Shown piece by piece: positions 44,480 through 52,355 of a stretch of DNA of 64,000 nucleotides. The stretch's first letter is position 1, and every line of letters begins with the position of its first letter. The notes under the pieces are model-generated. The model was not told where the DNA came from. It made no database searches and was given only the letters and a program-made list of their open reading frames with translations. The DNA comes from Streptomyces aurantiogriseus. GTDB lineage: Bacteria > Actinomycetota > Actinomycetes > Streptomycetales > Streptomycetaceae. The stretch is from positions 62,001 to 126,000 of the forward strand of contig NZ_BMSX01000003.1 in the NCBI RefSeq assembly GCF_014649375.1, given 5' to 3'. A program made the translations under genes and the position numbers.

Positions 44480-45577
44480 ATGACACCCTCGGAGCCCGCT
44501 GAAACGCGGACGGAAGACCGGCCGACACGGCGATCGACAGCGCAGACGGCCACGCTCGCGGAGATCGCCCGCGAGGCCGGCGTCTCGGCGCCGACTGTTT
44601 CGAAGGTCCTCAACGGCCGCGCCGACGTCGCCCCGGCGACCCGCACCCGCGTCGAGGAGCTGCTGCGCGCCCACGGCTACCGGCGCCGGCGCGCCGAGGC
44701 GACCCGCTCCCCCCTGATCGACCTGGTCTTCCACGAACTGGAGAGCGCGTGGGCCATGGAGGTCATCCGGGGTGTGGAGAACGTGGCGCGCGACGCCGGG
44801 CTGAGCGTGGTGCTGAGCGAGAGCGCCGGGCGCCTCACGCCGGGGCGGACCTGGGCCGACCAGGTCGCCGCCCGTCGCCCGCACGGTGTCGTCCTCGTGC
44901 TGTCCGGGCTCGACGAGTCCCAGCGGGCGCTGCTGACCAGCCGTTCCATCCCGTTCGTGGTGATGGACCCGGCAGGGGATCCCGGGGCGGACGTGCCCTC
45001 GATCGGGGCCACCAACTGGCAGGGCGGCCTCGCCGCCACCCGGCACCTGGTGGAGCTGGGGCACCGGCGGATCGGCGCGATCAGCGGGCCCCCGCAGATG
45101 ATGTGCAGCCGGGCCCGGATCGACGGCTACCGCGCCGCCCTGGAGACGGCCGGGCTGCCGGTCGACTCCGGGCTGATCAAGACCGGCGACTTCCACCATG
45201 AGACCGGCTACCGGCTCGGCCGCGAGCTGCTCGCCCGCCCCGACCGGCCCACCGCCGTGTTCGCCGGCAACGACCTCCAGGCGCTCGGCTTCTACGAGGC
45301 CGCCCGTGAACTGGGGCTGCGCATCCCGCAGGACGTGAGCGTGGTCGGCTTCGACGACCTGCCCGTGGCCCGCTGGATGGGCCCGCCGCTGACGACCGTA
45401 CGGCAGCCGCTGACCGAGATGGCCGAGGCGGCGGCCCGGCTGGTGCTGGAGCTGGGGCGGTCGCAGGAGGCGCCGACGGCGACCCGGGTGGAGCTGGCGA
45501 CCAGCCTGGTGGTGCGCACGAGCACGGCGGCGCCGCCGACGGAGGGGGGCCTGGAGGCACCGGTGGCCGAAAGTTGA
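44480..45577 (+). CDS. LacI-family transcriptional regulator
   Basis: The 365-residue product has an N-terminal helix-turn-helix (ATLAEIAREAGVSAPTVSKVLNGRADVAPATRTRVEELL, about residues 25-65) and a periplasmic-binding-protein-like sugar domain. Its position between a divergent GH3 gene and a co-directional xylanase gene indicates control of beta-glycan use by an oligosaccharide inducer. It resembles xylan regulators of the BxlR/XlnR type by context only. TACGAT at 44467-44472 ends 7 nt before ATG 44480 (leaderless pattern). Confidence 0.9.
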   Translation: MTPSEPAETRTEDRPTRRSTAQTATLAEIAREAGVSAPTVSKVLNGRADVAPATRTRVEELLRAHGYRRRRAEATRSPLIDLVFHELESAWAMEVIRGVENVARDAGLSVVLSESAGRLTPGRTWADQVAARRPHGVVLVLSGLDESQRALLTSRSIPFVVMDPAGDPGADVPSIGATNWQGGLAATRHLVELGHRRIGAISGPPQMMCSRARIDGYRAALETAGLPVDSGLIKTGDFHHETGYRLGRELLARPDRPTAVFAGNDLQALGFYEAARELGLRIPQDVSVVGFDDLPVARWMGPPLTTVRQPLTEMAEAAARLVLELGRSQEAPTATRVELATSLVVRTSTAAPPTEGGLEAPVAES

Positions 45578-45581
45578 CGTA

Positions 45582-45610
45582 TTGACGGGTGTGGGGGGCG
45601 CCTCCACACT
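45582..45610 (+). promoter_or_regulatory. Candidate promoter for the xylanase gene
   Basis: TTGACG at 45582-45587 and CACACT at 45605-45610 are separated by 17 nt, giving a start near 45617 and a leader of about 43 nt that includes the operator at 45636. Confidence 0.45.
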
Positions 45611-45635
45611 CCTCCGAAGTCAATCGGTTGCACGA

Positions 45636-45648
45636 CCGAAACTTTCGG
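45636..45648. promoter_or_regulatory. Operator-like palindrome CCGAAACTTTCGG before the xylanase gene
   Basis: A perfect 13-bp palindrome with the GAAAnTTTC core overlaps the Shine-Dalgarno region (GGAGG at 45647-45651). GAAAnTTTC-type sites have been described upstream of Streptomyces xylanase genes. It is similar to the CGAA/TTCG dyads near the LacI gene, so the same regulator could act at both. Confidence 0.6.
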
Positions 45649-45659
45649 AGGCACCCGCC

Positions 45660-47024
45660 ATGAGATCCTCCAGAACATCTCTCGGGCGCCGCATCGCGGC
45701 CCTGTGCGCCGGCGCCGTCACCGTCGGCGCCCTCCTCACCGCCGGCACCACCACCGCCCACGCCGCCGACACACCCCTGCGCGACCTCGCCGCCGCCAAG
45801 GGCAAGGTCATGGGCACGGCGGTCACCGGCTCCAAACTCACCGGGACCTACGGCGACATCGCGGGGCGGGAGTTCAACTGGCTCACCCCCGGCAACGCCA
45901 TGAAGTGGGGCTCGGTCGAGCCGACCCAGGGCACCTTCAACTGGGCCGAGGCCGACCAGATCGTGAACTTCGCCGAGGCCCACGGCCAGGAGGTGCGCGG
46001 TCACACCCTGGTCTGGCACAGCCAGAACCCGAGCTGGCTGACCAACGGCAGCTGGACGCCGGCCCAGCTCACCACCCTGCTCCAGAACCACATCAACACC
46101 GAGGTCGGCCGCTACAAGGGCCGCGTCGCCGCCTGGGACGTCGTCAACGAGCCCTTCAACGAGGACGGCACCTACCGCTCCACCCTCTGGTACAACGGCC
46201 TCGGCGCCGACTACATCGCGAACGCCCTGACCTGGGCGCGGGCCGCCGATCCGGCTGCCGAGCTCTACATCAACGACTACAACGTCGAGGGCGTCAACGC
46301 GAAGTCCACCGCCCTGTACAACCTGGTCAGGTCCCTGAAGGAGCGCGGTGTCCCGATCGACGGCGTGGGCCTGCAGGCGCACCTGATCCTCGGCCAGGTC
46401 CCGTCGAGCTTCCAGCAGAACATCCAGCGCTTCGCCGACCTCGGCGTCGATGTGGCGATCACCGAGCTGGACATCCGGATGCAGCTCCCGTCGGACACGG
46501 CGAAGCTCACCCAGCAGGCCGCCGACTACAAGGCGGTCATGAACGCCTGCCTGGCCGTGACCCGGTGCACCGGCGTCACGGTGTGGGGCTTCACCGACTC
46601 CGACTCCTGGATCCCGAGCACCTTCCCGGGGCAGGGCGCGGCGACGCCGTACGACGAGAACTACGCGCCGAAACCGGCGTACCACGCGATCGCCGCATCG
46701 CTCGGCGGCACCACGACGCCGCCACCCACGGGTGCGTGCACGGCGGTGTACAGCGTCACCAGCCAGTGGAACACCGGCTTCACCGGGCAGGTGCGGATCG
46801 GCTGCTCGGGTGCGGCGCTGTCCTCCTGGAGGGTGAGCTGGAGTTTCGGTGCGGGGCAGCAGATCACGCAGGCCTGGAACGCGAACTGCACCCAGTCGGG
46901 GGCGGCGGTCACCTGTTCCAACGCCTCGTACAACGGGACGGTTCCCGACGGCGGTTCGGTGACCTTCGGGTTCAACGGGTCGTGGAGCGGGAGCAATCCG
47001 GTGCCGGTGGTGACACTGGGCTGA
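45660..47024 (+). CDS. Secreted GH10 endo-1,4-beta-xylanase with CBM2
   Basis: The 454-residue product has a signal peptide (cleavage near ...TAHA-AD, residue 36) and a GH10 catalytic domain. Glu164 in VVNEPF is the acid/base and Glu269 in ITELDIRM is the nucleophile. A short Thr/Pro linker (TTTPPPTG) leads to a C-terminal family 2 carbohydrate-binding module with conserved aromatic residues and paired cysteines (about 355-454). It is secreted and cleaves xylan. The neighbouring GH3 enzyme would finish the oligomers. Confidence 0.93.
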   Translation: MRSSRTSLGRRIAALCAGAVTVGALLTAGTTTAHAADTPLRDLAAAKGKVMGTAVTGSKLTGTYGDIAGREFNWLTPGNAMKWGSVEPTQGTFNWAEADQIVNFAEAHGQEVRGHTLVWHSQNPSWLTNGSWTPAQLTTLLQNHINTEVGRYKGRVAAWDVVNEPFNEDGTYRSTLWYNGLGADYIANALTWARAADPAAELYINDYNVEGVNAKSTALYNLVRSLKERGVPIDGVGLQAHLILGQVPSSFQQNIQRFADLGVDVAITELDIRMQLPSDTAKLTQQAADYKAVMNACLAVTRCTGVTVWGFTDSDSWIPSTFPGQGAATPYDENYAPKPAYHAIAASLGGTTTPPPTGACTAVYSVTSQWNTGFTGQVRIGCSGAALSSWRVSWSFGAGQQITQAWNANCTQSGAAVTCSNASYNGTVPDGGSVTFGFNGSWSGSNPVPVVTLG

Positions 47025-47117
47025 GTGGGGCCCGGAGAGTATGAGATTTTCCGAAGAAACTCGTCTCGGCGCTCCGTTCCTAACAGTCCCCTAATAATTC
47101 GGACTTACGTTCTTCAC

Positions 47118-48179
47118 GTGACGGGACACGACGCGAGCGGGCACGGGGAAAGACAGCGGGGCCGGCGGTCGAGAGCGCTCAAGGCCGTCGGCCTCACCCT
47201 CGCGGGCGCGCTGGTGCTGGGCGCCGCCGCGGCGGGCTGGGCGTACCGGCATCTGAACGACAACATCACGAGCGTCGACATCGACAACGCGCTCGGCGAC
47301 AACCGTCCGGCGCGCGCGGTGACCACCCCGTCCCCGTCCGGTACGGCCTCCGCCACCCCGCTGCCCACCGAGGCCGTCAACATCCTCGTCCTCGGCTCCG
47401 ACTCGCGCAGCGGCGCGGAGAACCAGGAACTCGGCGGCGGCGACAGCACCGGCGCCCGCTCCGACACCGCGATGGTCGTGCACATCGACGCCGGCCGCGC
47501 CGGCGCCACCGTCGTCAGCATCCCGCGCGACACCCTCGTCACCCGCCCGTCCTGCCCGCTGCCCTCCGGCGGTTCGACGGCGGTGGCGTACGGCGCCATG
47601 TTCAACACCGCGTACTCCGTGGGCGGTCCGGTCTGCGCGGTGAAGACCGTCGAGTCGATGACCGACGTCCGTATGGACCACTACGTCGAGGTCGACTTCT
47701 CGGGCTTCGCGAAGCTCGTCGACGCCCTCGGCGGGGTCACCGTCACCACGGCCGAGGACATCGACGACGAGGACAGCCACCTGCGCCTCGCCGCCGGCAC
47801 CCACCACCTCGACGGCACGCAGGCCCTCGCCCTGGCCCGCACCCGGCACGGCATAGGCGACGGCAGCGACCTCGGCCGCATAGGCCTCCAGCAGACCCTG
47901 GTGAAGGCCCTGCTGGAACAGATCTCCTCCACCGACCTGCTGACCAGCCCCACCCGGCTCTACGAGGTCGCCGACGCCGTCACCGGCAGCCTCACCACCG
48001 ACACCGGCCTGGACTCCCTCACCGAGCTGATGGAACTCGGCCAGAGCCTGAAGGGCCTGTCGGCCGCGAACGTCACGACCCTGACGATGCCGGTGGTGAC
48101 GGCACCCTCGGACCCCAACCGGGTGGTGGCCGACGAACCCGAGGCGAGCGAGCTGTGGGAGTCGCTCAAGCGGGCGTGA
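47118..48179 (+). CDS. LytR-CpsA-Psr family cell-wall ligase
   Basis: The 353-residue product has a short cytoplasmic N-terminus, one membrane helix (about residues 22-42) and an extracellular LCP domain with VNILVLGSDSRSG, GARSDTAMVVHID, VVSIPRDT and LARTRHGIGDGSDLGRIGLQQ. LCP enzymes attach teichoic acids or other polymers to peptidoglycan. TACGTT at 47106-47111 ends 6 nt before GTG 47118; no ribosome site is present, so translation is probably leaderless. Confidence 0.88.
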   Translation: MTGHDASGHGERQRGRRSRALKAVGLTLAGALVLGAAAAGWAYRHLNDNITSVDIDNALGDNRPARAVTTPSPSGTASATPLPTEAVNILVLGSDSRSGAENQELGGGDSTGARSDTAMVVHIDAGRAGATVVSIPRDTLVTRPSCPLPSGGSTAVAYGAMFNTAYSVGGPVCAVKTVESMTDVRMDHYVEVDFSGFAKLVDALGGVTVTTAEDIDDEDSHLRLAAGTHHLDGTQALALARTRHGIGDGSDLGRIGLQQTLVKALLEQISSTDLLTSPTRLYEVADAVTGSLTTDTGLDSLTELMELGQSLKGLSAANVTTLTMPVVTAPSDPNRVVADEPEASELWESLKRA

Positions 48180-48323
48180 CCCCCCGGCCGACCAGCCCGT
48201 CCACCACGGCCGCCACCTGCTCGGCGACGTCGTAGTCGGCCGTCACGTCCTCCCACCGCGCCGACAGGGCGGCCGGTCCCGGATGAGCCCGCCGGAAAAA
48301 ACTTCGAAGAAGTCCGATGAGGG

Positions 48324-48349
48324 TGTCGATCCCTCCGTCTCCCGCTCGA
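48324..48349 (+). promoter_or_regulatory. ECF42-type promoter remnant
   Basis: TGTCGA at 48324-48329 followed after 17 nt by CGA at 48347-48349 resembles the -35/-10 reported for ECF42 sigma factors, which control DGPF/YciI genes. It lies 53 nt before the DGPF remnant whose sigma factor has been deleted. Confidence 0.4.
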
Positions 48350-48401
48350 AGTAAGGGTGAGAGGCGGGAACAGCCCGGCCCACCACACCGGAGGAGTCAC
48401 C

Positions 48402-48767
48402 ATGCCCCGCTACCTGTCGCTCGTCCGGATCGACGAGTCCACCATCCCCGCCGAGGGACCCAGCCCCGAGCTGATGCAGCGCATGGGCGAACTGATCGAG
48501 GAGATCACCAAGGCCGGCGTCATGCTCGACACCGCCGGCTGCTCCCGTCGGCGCAGGGCACCGGGCTGCACCTGAAGGGCGGCGACATCTCCGTCACCGA
48601 CGGGCCCTTCACCGAGCCTCCTGCCCAGCGTCCGCGGCGACCTGCTCCTGCGCCTGGGCCGTACGGCTCAGGCGCGGGCGGAGTTCGCCCGGGCGGCCGA
48701 ACTGGCCGGCAACGAACGGGAACGGGAGCTGCTGTGGGCCGGGCCGATCAGGCGGGGTGACCGATGA
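48402..48767 (+). pseudogene. Deletion scar fusing a DGPF/YciI gene to the 3' end of an ECF sigma gene
   Basis: ATG 48402 after GGAGG encodes MPRYLSLVRIDESTIPAEG..., a YciI/DGPF-type protein. One C is missing near 48539, so the reading frame shifts; in the next frame the gene continues LLPSAQGTGLHLKGGDISVTDGPFTE. At about 48615 it jumps to LPSVRGDLLLRLGRTAQARAEFARAAELAGNERERELLW, the C-terminal TPR-like tail of the ECF sigma factor normally encoded next to it. The rest of the YciI gene and nearly all of the sigma gene are gone. The remnant overlaps the end of the methyltransferase gene. Confidence 0.75.
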
Positions 48768-49926
48768 GCATCGTCGGCGCTCCCGCCACCCGCGTCAGGA
48801 ACACGGTCGCCGAGTTCGGCCCCTGCGGCTTGACCTTCTTGCGCAGCTCCTCCGGCTCCACCGCCGACCCCCGCTTCTTCACGGTCAGGATCCCCACCTC
48901 CCGCTCCCGCAGCAGCGCCTTCAACTTCTTGACGTTGAAGGGGAGCTGGTCGGTGATCTCGTAGGCGGTGGCGTACGGGGTCACGTGCGACTCGTCGGCG
49001 GTGATGTAGGCGATGGTGGGGTCGATCAGCCCGCCCTCCAGGTCCTCGGCCACCTCGGCGACCAGGTGGGCGCGGATGACGGCGCCGTCGGGCTCGTACA
49101 GGTACCGCCCGACGGAGCGGACCTCTGGGTCGGGCAGCATGGTGTCGGGCGAGGCCCAGATCCCGGCCTCCGAGGGCAGTAGTGTCGCCCGCCGCGCCCC
49201 GGGCGTCCTGCCCGCGCCGAACCACAGCACCGCCTCCTTCACCTCCCCGCCGTCCGAGATCCACTCGGCCTCCGCCTCGTCGGGGATCACCTCGTGCGGG
49301 ATGCCGGGCGCGATCTTCAGGGCGGCGAGCGGGGCCCTGAGCGCGGCGGACACGGCCCAGGACAGGGGAGGGGAGTAGGCCTCGGGGTCGAAGATCCGGC
49401 CGCGTGCGCCGGACCGCCGGGCCGGGTCGACGAACACGGCGTCGTACGGGGACGTGTCGACCTCCGTCACATCCGCCTCGCGCACCTCGATCAGCTCGGC
49501 CAGGCCGAGCGCGGCGGCGTTGGCCCGCGCCACCTCGCAGGTCAGCGGATCCCGGTCGACGGCCAGCACCCGGATCCCGGCCCGCGCGAACGCGATCGCG
49601 TCCCCGCCGATCCCGCAGCACAGGTCGGCGACGGACCGCACCCCCAGCGCCTGGAAGCACTCGGCCCGATACGTCGCGACACTCGCCCGCGTCGACTGCT
49701 CCACCCCGTTCGGCGTGAAGAACATCCGCTCGGCGTCCTCGGCCCCGAACTTCGCCACCGCCCGCTGCCGTAGCCGGGCCTGGCCGAGGGCCGCCGAGAC
49801 GAGCTCCGCGGGGTGCTCGCGGCGCAGCCGGGTGGCGACGGCGAGTTCGTCGGCGGGGGCGGTGCCGCGCACGGCGTCGAGGAGGGCGCGGCCCTCGGGG
49901 GTGAGGAGGGGGGCGAGGTCGTTCAC
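48748..49926 (-). CDS. Class I SAM-dependent methyltransferase with THUMP-like C-domain
   Basis: The 392-residue product has the SAM-binding VADLCCGIGGDAIAFARAGIRVLAVDRDP motif (about residues 98-126) and VFVDPARR, which resembles the DPPY-type catalytic segment. The C-terminal 100 residues match the THUMP-like domain found in this family (KKLKALLREREVGILTVKKRGSAVEPEELRKKVK). An RNA or guanine target is likely but unproven. CACAAT lies 6 nt before the GTG (complement of 49933-49938). Confidence 0.85.
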   Translation of the reverse strand: MNDLAPLLTPEGRALLDAVRGTAPADELAVATRLRREHPAELVSAALGQARLRQRAVAKFGAEDAERMFFTPNGVEQSTRASVATYRAECFQALGVRSVADLCCGIGGDAIAFARAGIRVLAVDRDPLTCEVARANAAALGLAELIEVREADVTEVDTSPYDAVFVDPARRSGARGRIFDPEAYSPPLSWAVSAALRAPLAALKIAPGIPHEVIPDEAEAEWISDGGEVKEAVLWFGAGRTPGARRATLLPSEAGIWASPDTMLPDPEVRSVGRYLYEPDGAVIRAHLVAEVAEDLEGGLIDPTIAYITADESHVTPYATAYEITDQLPFNVKKLKALLREREVGILTVKKRGSAVEPEELRKKVKPQGPNSATVFLTRVAGAPTMLIGHPA

Positions 49927-50016
49927 CGGCTCATTGTGGGCCAGTCGGTGGATGGTGCGCCTCCGGCAGAGGTGTCGGGCGGGTTCGTGGGGCGGTGACT
50001 GCGAGGATCCGGCGCC

Positions 50017-50943
50017 ATGGAATCAGTAGTACAAAATGACAAAAAGGTGATGCGGTGGATGGGGTTCCGTGGCGGCCTGGCCGTCCTCGCCGCGACCGCC
50101 ATCGTCTCGGGCTGCGGGGAGGGCAGCGACTTCGCGATCCGTCCCGCCTCCGGCCAGCAGCCCGACCAGGCCCCGCCGGCCGGCGCCCTGCACTCGTACG
50201 CGGACAGGCTGCGCGCCGACCACACGGCCAGGGTCGCGGCGGCGCAGCGCTGGGGTCTGAAGAAGGTCCCGCTGACGCCCCCGGCGCCCCCCGGGAAGAA
50301 GCCGAGGATCACCACCCGTGAAGGCTTCGAGGTGACCGGCCACGAGGACCTGAACCTCCCCCCGGTCTTCACCACCGTCCCCACCCGCCACAGGGTCGTC
50401 TTCCTCACCATCGACGACGGCGCCGAGAAGGACCCCGAGTTCCTGCGGATGACGACCGAGCTGAGGATCCCGTACACCGCCTTCCTCAGCGACTACCTCG
50501 TCAAGGACGACTACGGCTACTTCGAGAAGATGCAGAGCACCGGAGTGGCCCTGAACAACCACACCCTCCACCACCCGTACCTGCCGGGCCTGTCCTACAG
50601 GGGGCAGAAGCGCGAGATCTGCGGCATGCAGGACGTGATCGAGAAGCGCTACGGCAGACGGCCCGCCCTCTTCCGGCCGCCGTTCGGGAACTACAACCGC
50701 GACACACTGCGTGCCGCGAAGGCCTGTGGCGTGAAGTACGCGCCACTCTGGAACGCGGAGGTCTTCGCCGACCACTGGGAGTACCGCGAGGGGGACCGGG
50801 ACCTCCACCCCGGCGACATCGTCCTGAGCCACTTCCGTGGCCGGGCCGAGGGGGCGGGCACGATGCCCGACATGGTCCGCCGGTTCCTGAACAAGGTCAC
50901 GGAGAAGGGATACGCGGTGGCCCGCCTGGAGGACTACCTGTGA
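50017..50943 (+). CDS. Polysaccharide deacetylase-family lipoprotein 1
   Basis: The 308-residue product has a lipobox (ATAIVSGC) and a NodB-like domain: motif 1 FLTIDDGAEKDP, motif 2 NNHTLHHP, motif 3 FRPPFGNYN. It is exported and probably lipid-anchored, acting on cell-wall or extracellular amino sugars; the substrate is unknown. ATG 50017 is used here; a later in-frame ATG at 50050 would shorten the N-terminus by 11 residues. It overlaps the next gene by 4 bp. Confidence 0.82.
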   Translation: MESVVQNDKKVMRWMGFRGGLAVLAATAIVSGCGEGSDFAIRPASGQQPDQAPPAGALHSYADRLRADHTARVAAAQRWGLKKVPLTPPAPPGKKPRITTREGFEVTGHEDLNLPPVFTTVPTRHRVVFLTIDDGAEKDPEFLRMTTELRIPYTAFLSDYLVKDDYGYFEKMQSTGVALNNHTLHHPYLPGLSYRGQKREICGMQDVIEKRYGRRPALFRPPFGNYNRDTLRAAKACGVKYAPLWNAEVFADHWEYREGDRDLHPGDIVLSHFRGRAEGAGTMPDMVRRFLNKVTEKGYAVARLEDYL

Positions 50944-51794
50944 GAAGCCGCGGACTGGTCGCCGCACTGCTGACACTGACACTGACCCTGACGCCCCTGA
51001 CCGGTTGCGCCCAGTCCGTCGACCCGATCGAACGACTGGGCAAGAAGGCGGCGGAACGCGTACGACCGGACCACGGCCCGACACCGGAACAGCCTCCCCC
51101 ACTCGCGGCAACGCTCGAGCCGGGGGACCCCCATCGCCGCTGGGGCCTGACGACCCCCCTGGCCCCGCCCCCCACCCCCGCGGCCGGACCACGCACCGCA
51201 AGCCACGCCTCCCTCCCCCCGGTCGTGGACCACATCCCGACCCGGGACAAGGTCGTCTTCCTCACCTACGACGACGGCGCCGAACGCGACCCCCGCTTCA
51301 TCGACATGGTCCGCGAACTCCGCCTTCCGGTGAGCATGTTCCTCACGGACAGCGTGGTGGGCCCCGCCTACGCCCACTTCGCCCACCTGCGGTCCGTCGG
51401 CGCGAGCATCCAGAACCACACCCTCGACCACGCCGCCCTGCGCGGCCTGCCCTACGCCGGCCAGCGCGCCGAGATCTGCGGCCAGCAGGACAAACTCAAG
51501 TCCCGCTTCGGCCTGCGCCCCCGCCTCTTCCGTCCGCCCTACGGCATCTACGACACCACCACCCTGCGCGCCGCCGCCGACTGCGGCATCACCGCGATCG
51601 TCCTCTGGCGCGCCTCGATGGGCCCCACCGACCTCACCTACACCCACGGCTCCCACCACCTCCACCCCGGCGACATCATCGCGGTCGACCCCGACGAGGC
51701 GATGGGCCCGAGTCTCAGGGAACGGACGACCAGGCTGCTGCGGCGAGTGCAGGAACAGGGCCTGACGGTGGGGCGGCTGGAGGACTATCTCTAG
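50940..51794 (+). CDS. Polysaccharide deacetylase-family lipoprotein 2
   Basis: The 284-residue paralogue of its upstream neighbour (GTG overlaps the previous stop) has a lipobox (LTPLTGC), motif 1 FLTYDDGAERDP, motif 2 QNHTLDHA, and motif 3 FRPPYGIYD. Residues 51-70 are encoded by a degenerate copy of the dispersed intergenic repeat (51093-51150), which appears to have been inserted in frame in the linker before the catalytic domain. Confidence 0.82.
   Translation: MRSRGLVAALLTLTLTLTPLTGCAQSVDPIERLGKKAAERVRPDHGPTPEQPPPLAATLEPGDPHRRWGLTTPLAPPPTPAAGPRTASHASLPPVVDHIPTRDKVVFLTYDDGAERDPRFIDMVRELRLPVSMFLTDSVVGPAYAHFAHLRSVGASIQNHTLDHAALRGLPYAGQRAEICGQQDKLKSRFGLRPRLFRPPYGIYDTTTLRAAADCGITAIVLWRASMGPTDLTYTHGSHHLHPGDIIAVDPDEAMGPSLRERTTRLLRRVQEQGLTVGRLEDYL
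51093..51150 (+). repeat. Copy of the dispersed repeat embedded in a lipoprotein gene
   Basis: The segment CTCCCCCACTC...CGCTCGAGC.GGGGGACCCCCATCGC shares most of its bases with the core of the 88-bp repeat at 24612 and 28829, including CGCTCGAGC and GGGGACCCCCATCGC. It is translated as part of the deacetylase linker (PPPLAATLEPGDPHRRWG). Confidence 0.75.
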
Positions 51795-51795
51795 C

Positions 51796-51890
51796 GCCGA
51801 GGAGCGCCGAGGAGCGCCGAGGAGCATCGAGGAGTACCGAGGAGTGCCGATGAGTACCGACGCCACCGAGGAGTACCGAGGACCACCGAG
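51796..51890 (+). repeat. 10-bp minisatellite between convergent genes
   Basis: Three exact copies of GCCGAGGAGC (51796-51825) are followed by variants ATCGAGGAGT, ACCGAGGAGT, GCCGATGAGT and further ACCGAGGA units to about 51890. The array fills the gap between the deacetylase stop and the stop of the minus-strand membrane gene. Confidence 0.85.
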
Positions 51891-51891
51891 A

Positions 51892-52179
51892 TCAGCGGGC
51901 CCACACCATCGCCGTGAAGACCAGGAAGAGCCCCGCCGTCACCGCCTGCGCCGCCCCGGTGACGGGGTACCCGCGCCGGAACAGGAGAACAGCACTCCCG
52001 AGGGCCGCCAGCCCCATCAGACCGAGCCACACCAACAGCGCCGTCGGACGCCCGCTCATCACCAGAATCGCGGCGATCAGATACCCACAGACGATCTCCA
52101 CCGGCACAAGAAGCGCCGCCAGGCAGCAGCCGGCCGTGGGGGAGGGGTCGGAGGCGGGCGCGGGAACTCGGCGAGACAT
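51892..52179 (-). CDS. Small three-helix membrane protein
   Basis: The 95-residue product has three hydrophobic segments (CCLAALLVPVEIVCGYLIAAILV, LLVWLGLMGLAALGSAVLLF, GAAQAVTAGLFLVFTAMVW). No family was recognised. TACCGT (complement of 52186-52191) ends 6 nt before the ATG, which supports the start and a leaderless transcript. Confidence 0.65.
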   Translation of the reverse strand: MSRRVPAPASDPSPTAGCCLAALLVPVEIVCGYLIAAILVMSGRPTALLVWLGLMGLAALGSAVLLFRRGYPVTGAAQAVTAGLFLVFTAMVWAR

Positions 52180-52355
52180 GCAGGAACGGTACGGCAGCCA
52201 CCCGGTCCGGCGTTCGGGAAGGAGGGTGGCACGTGGGGGCGAGGGCCTGCCGTCCTGAGCCCCGGCCCACCCGAGGGGGCGTGCCCTTTGGAACGCAGGT
52301 CAGCAAAATCAGCCCGTCCGGCGGGCCCCGGCTGCGTGCCCGCCGGGACGGTGTG

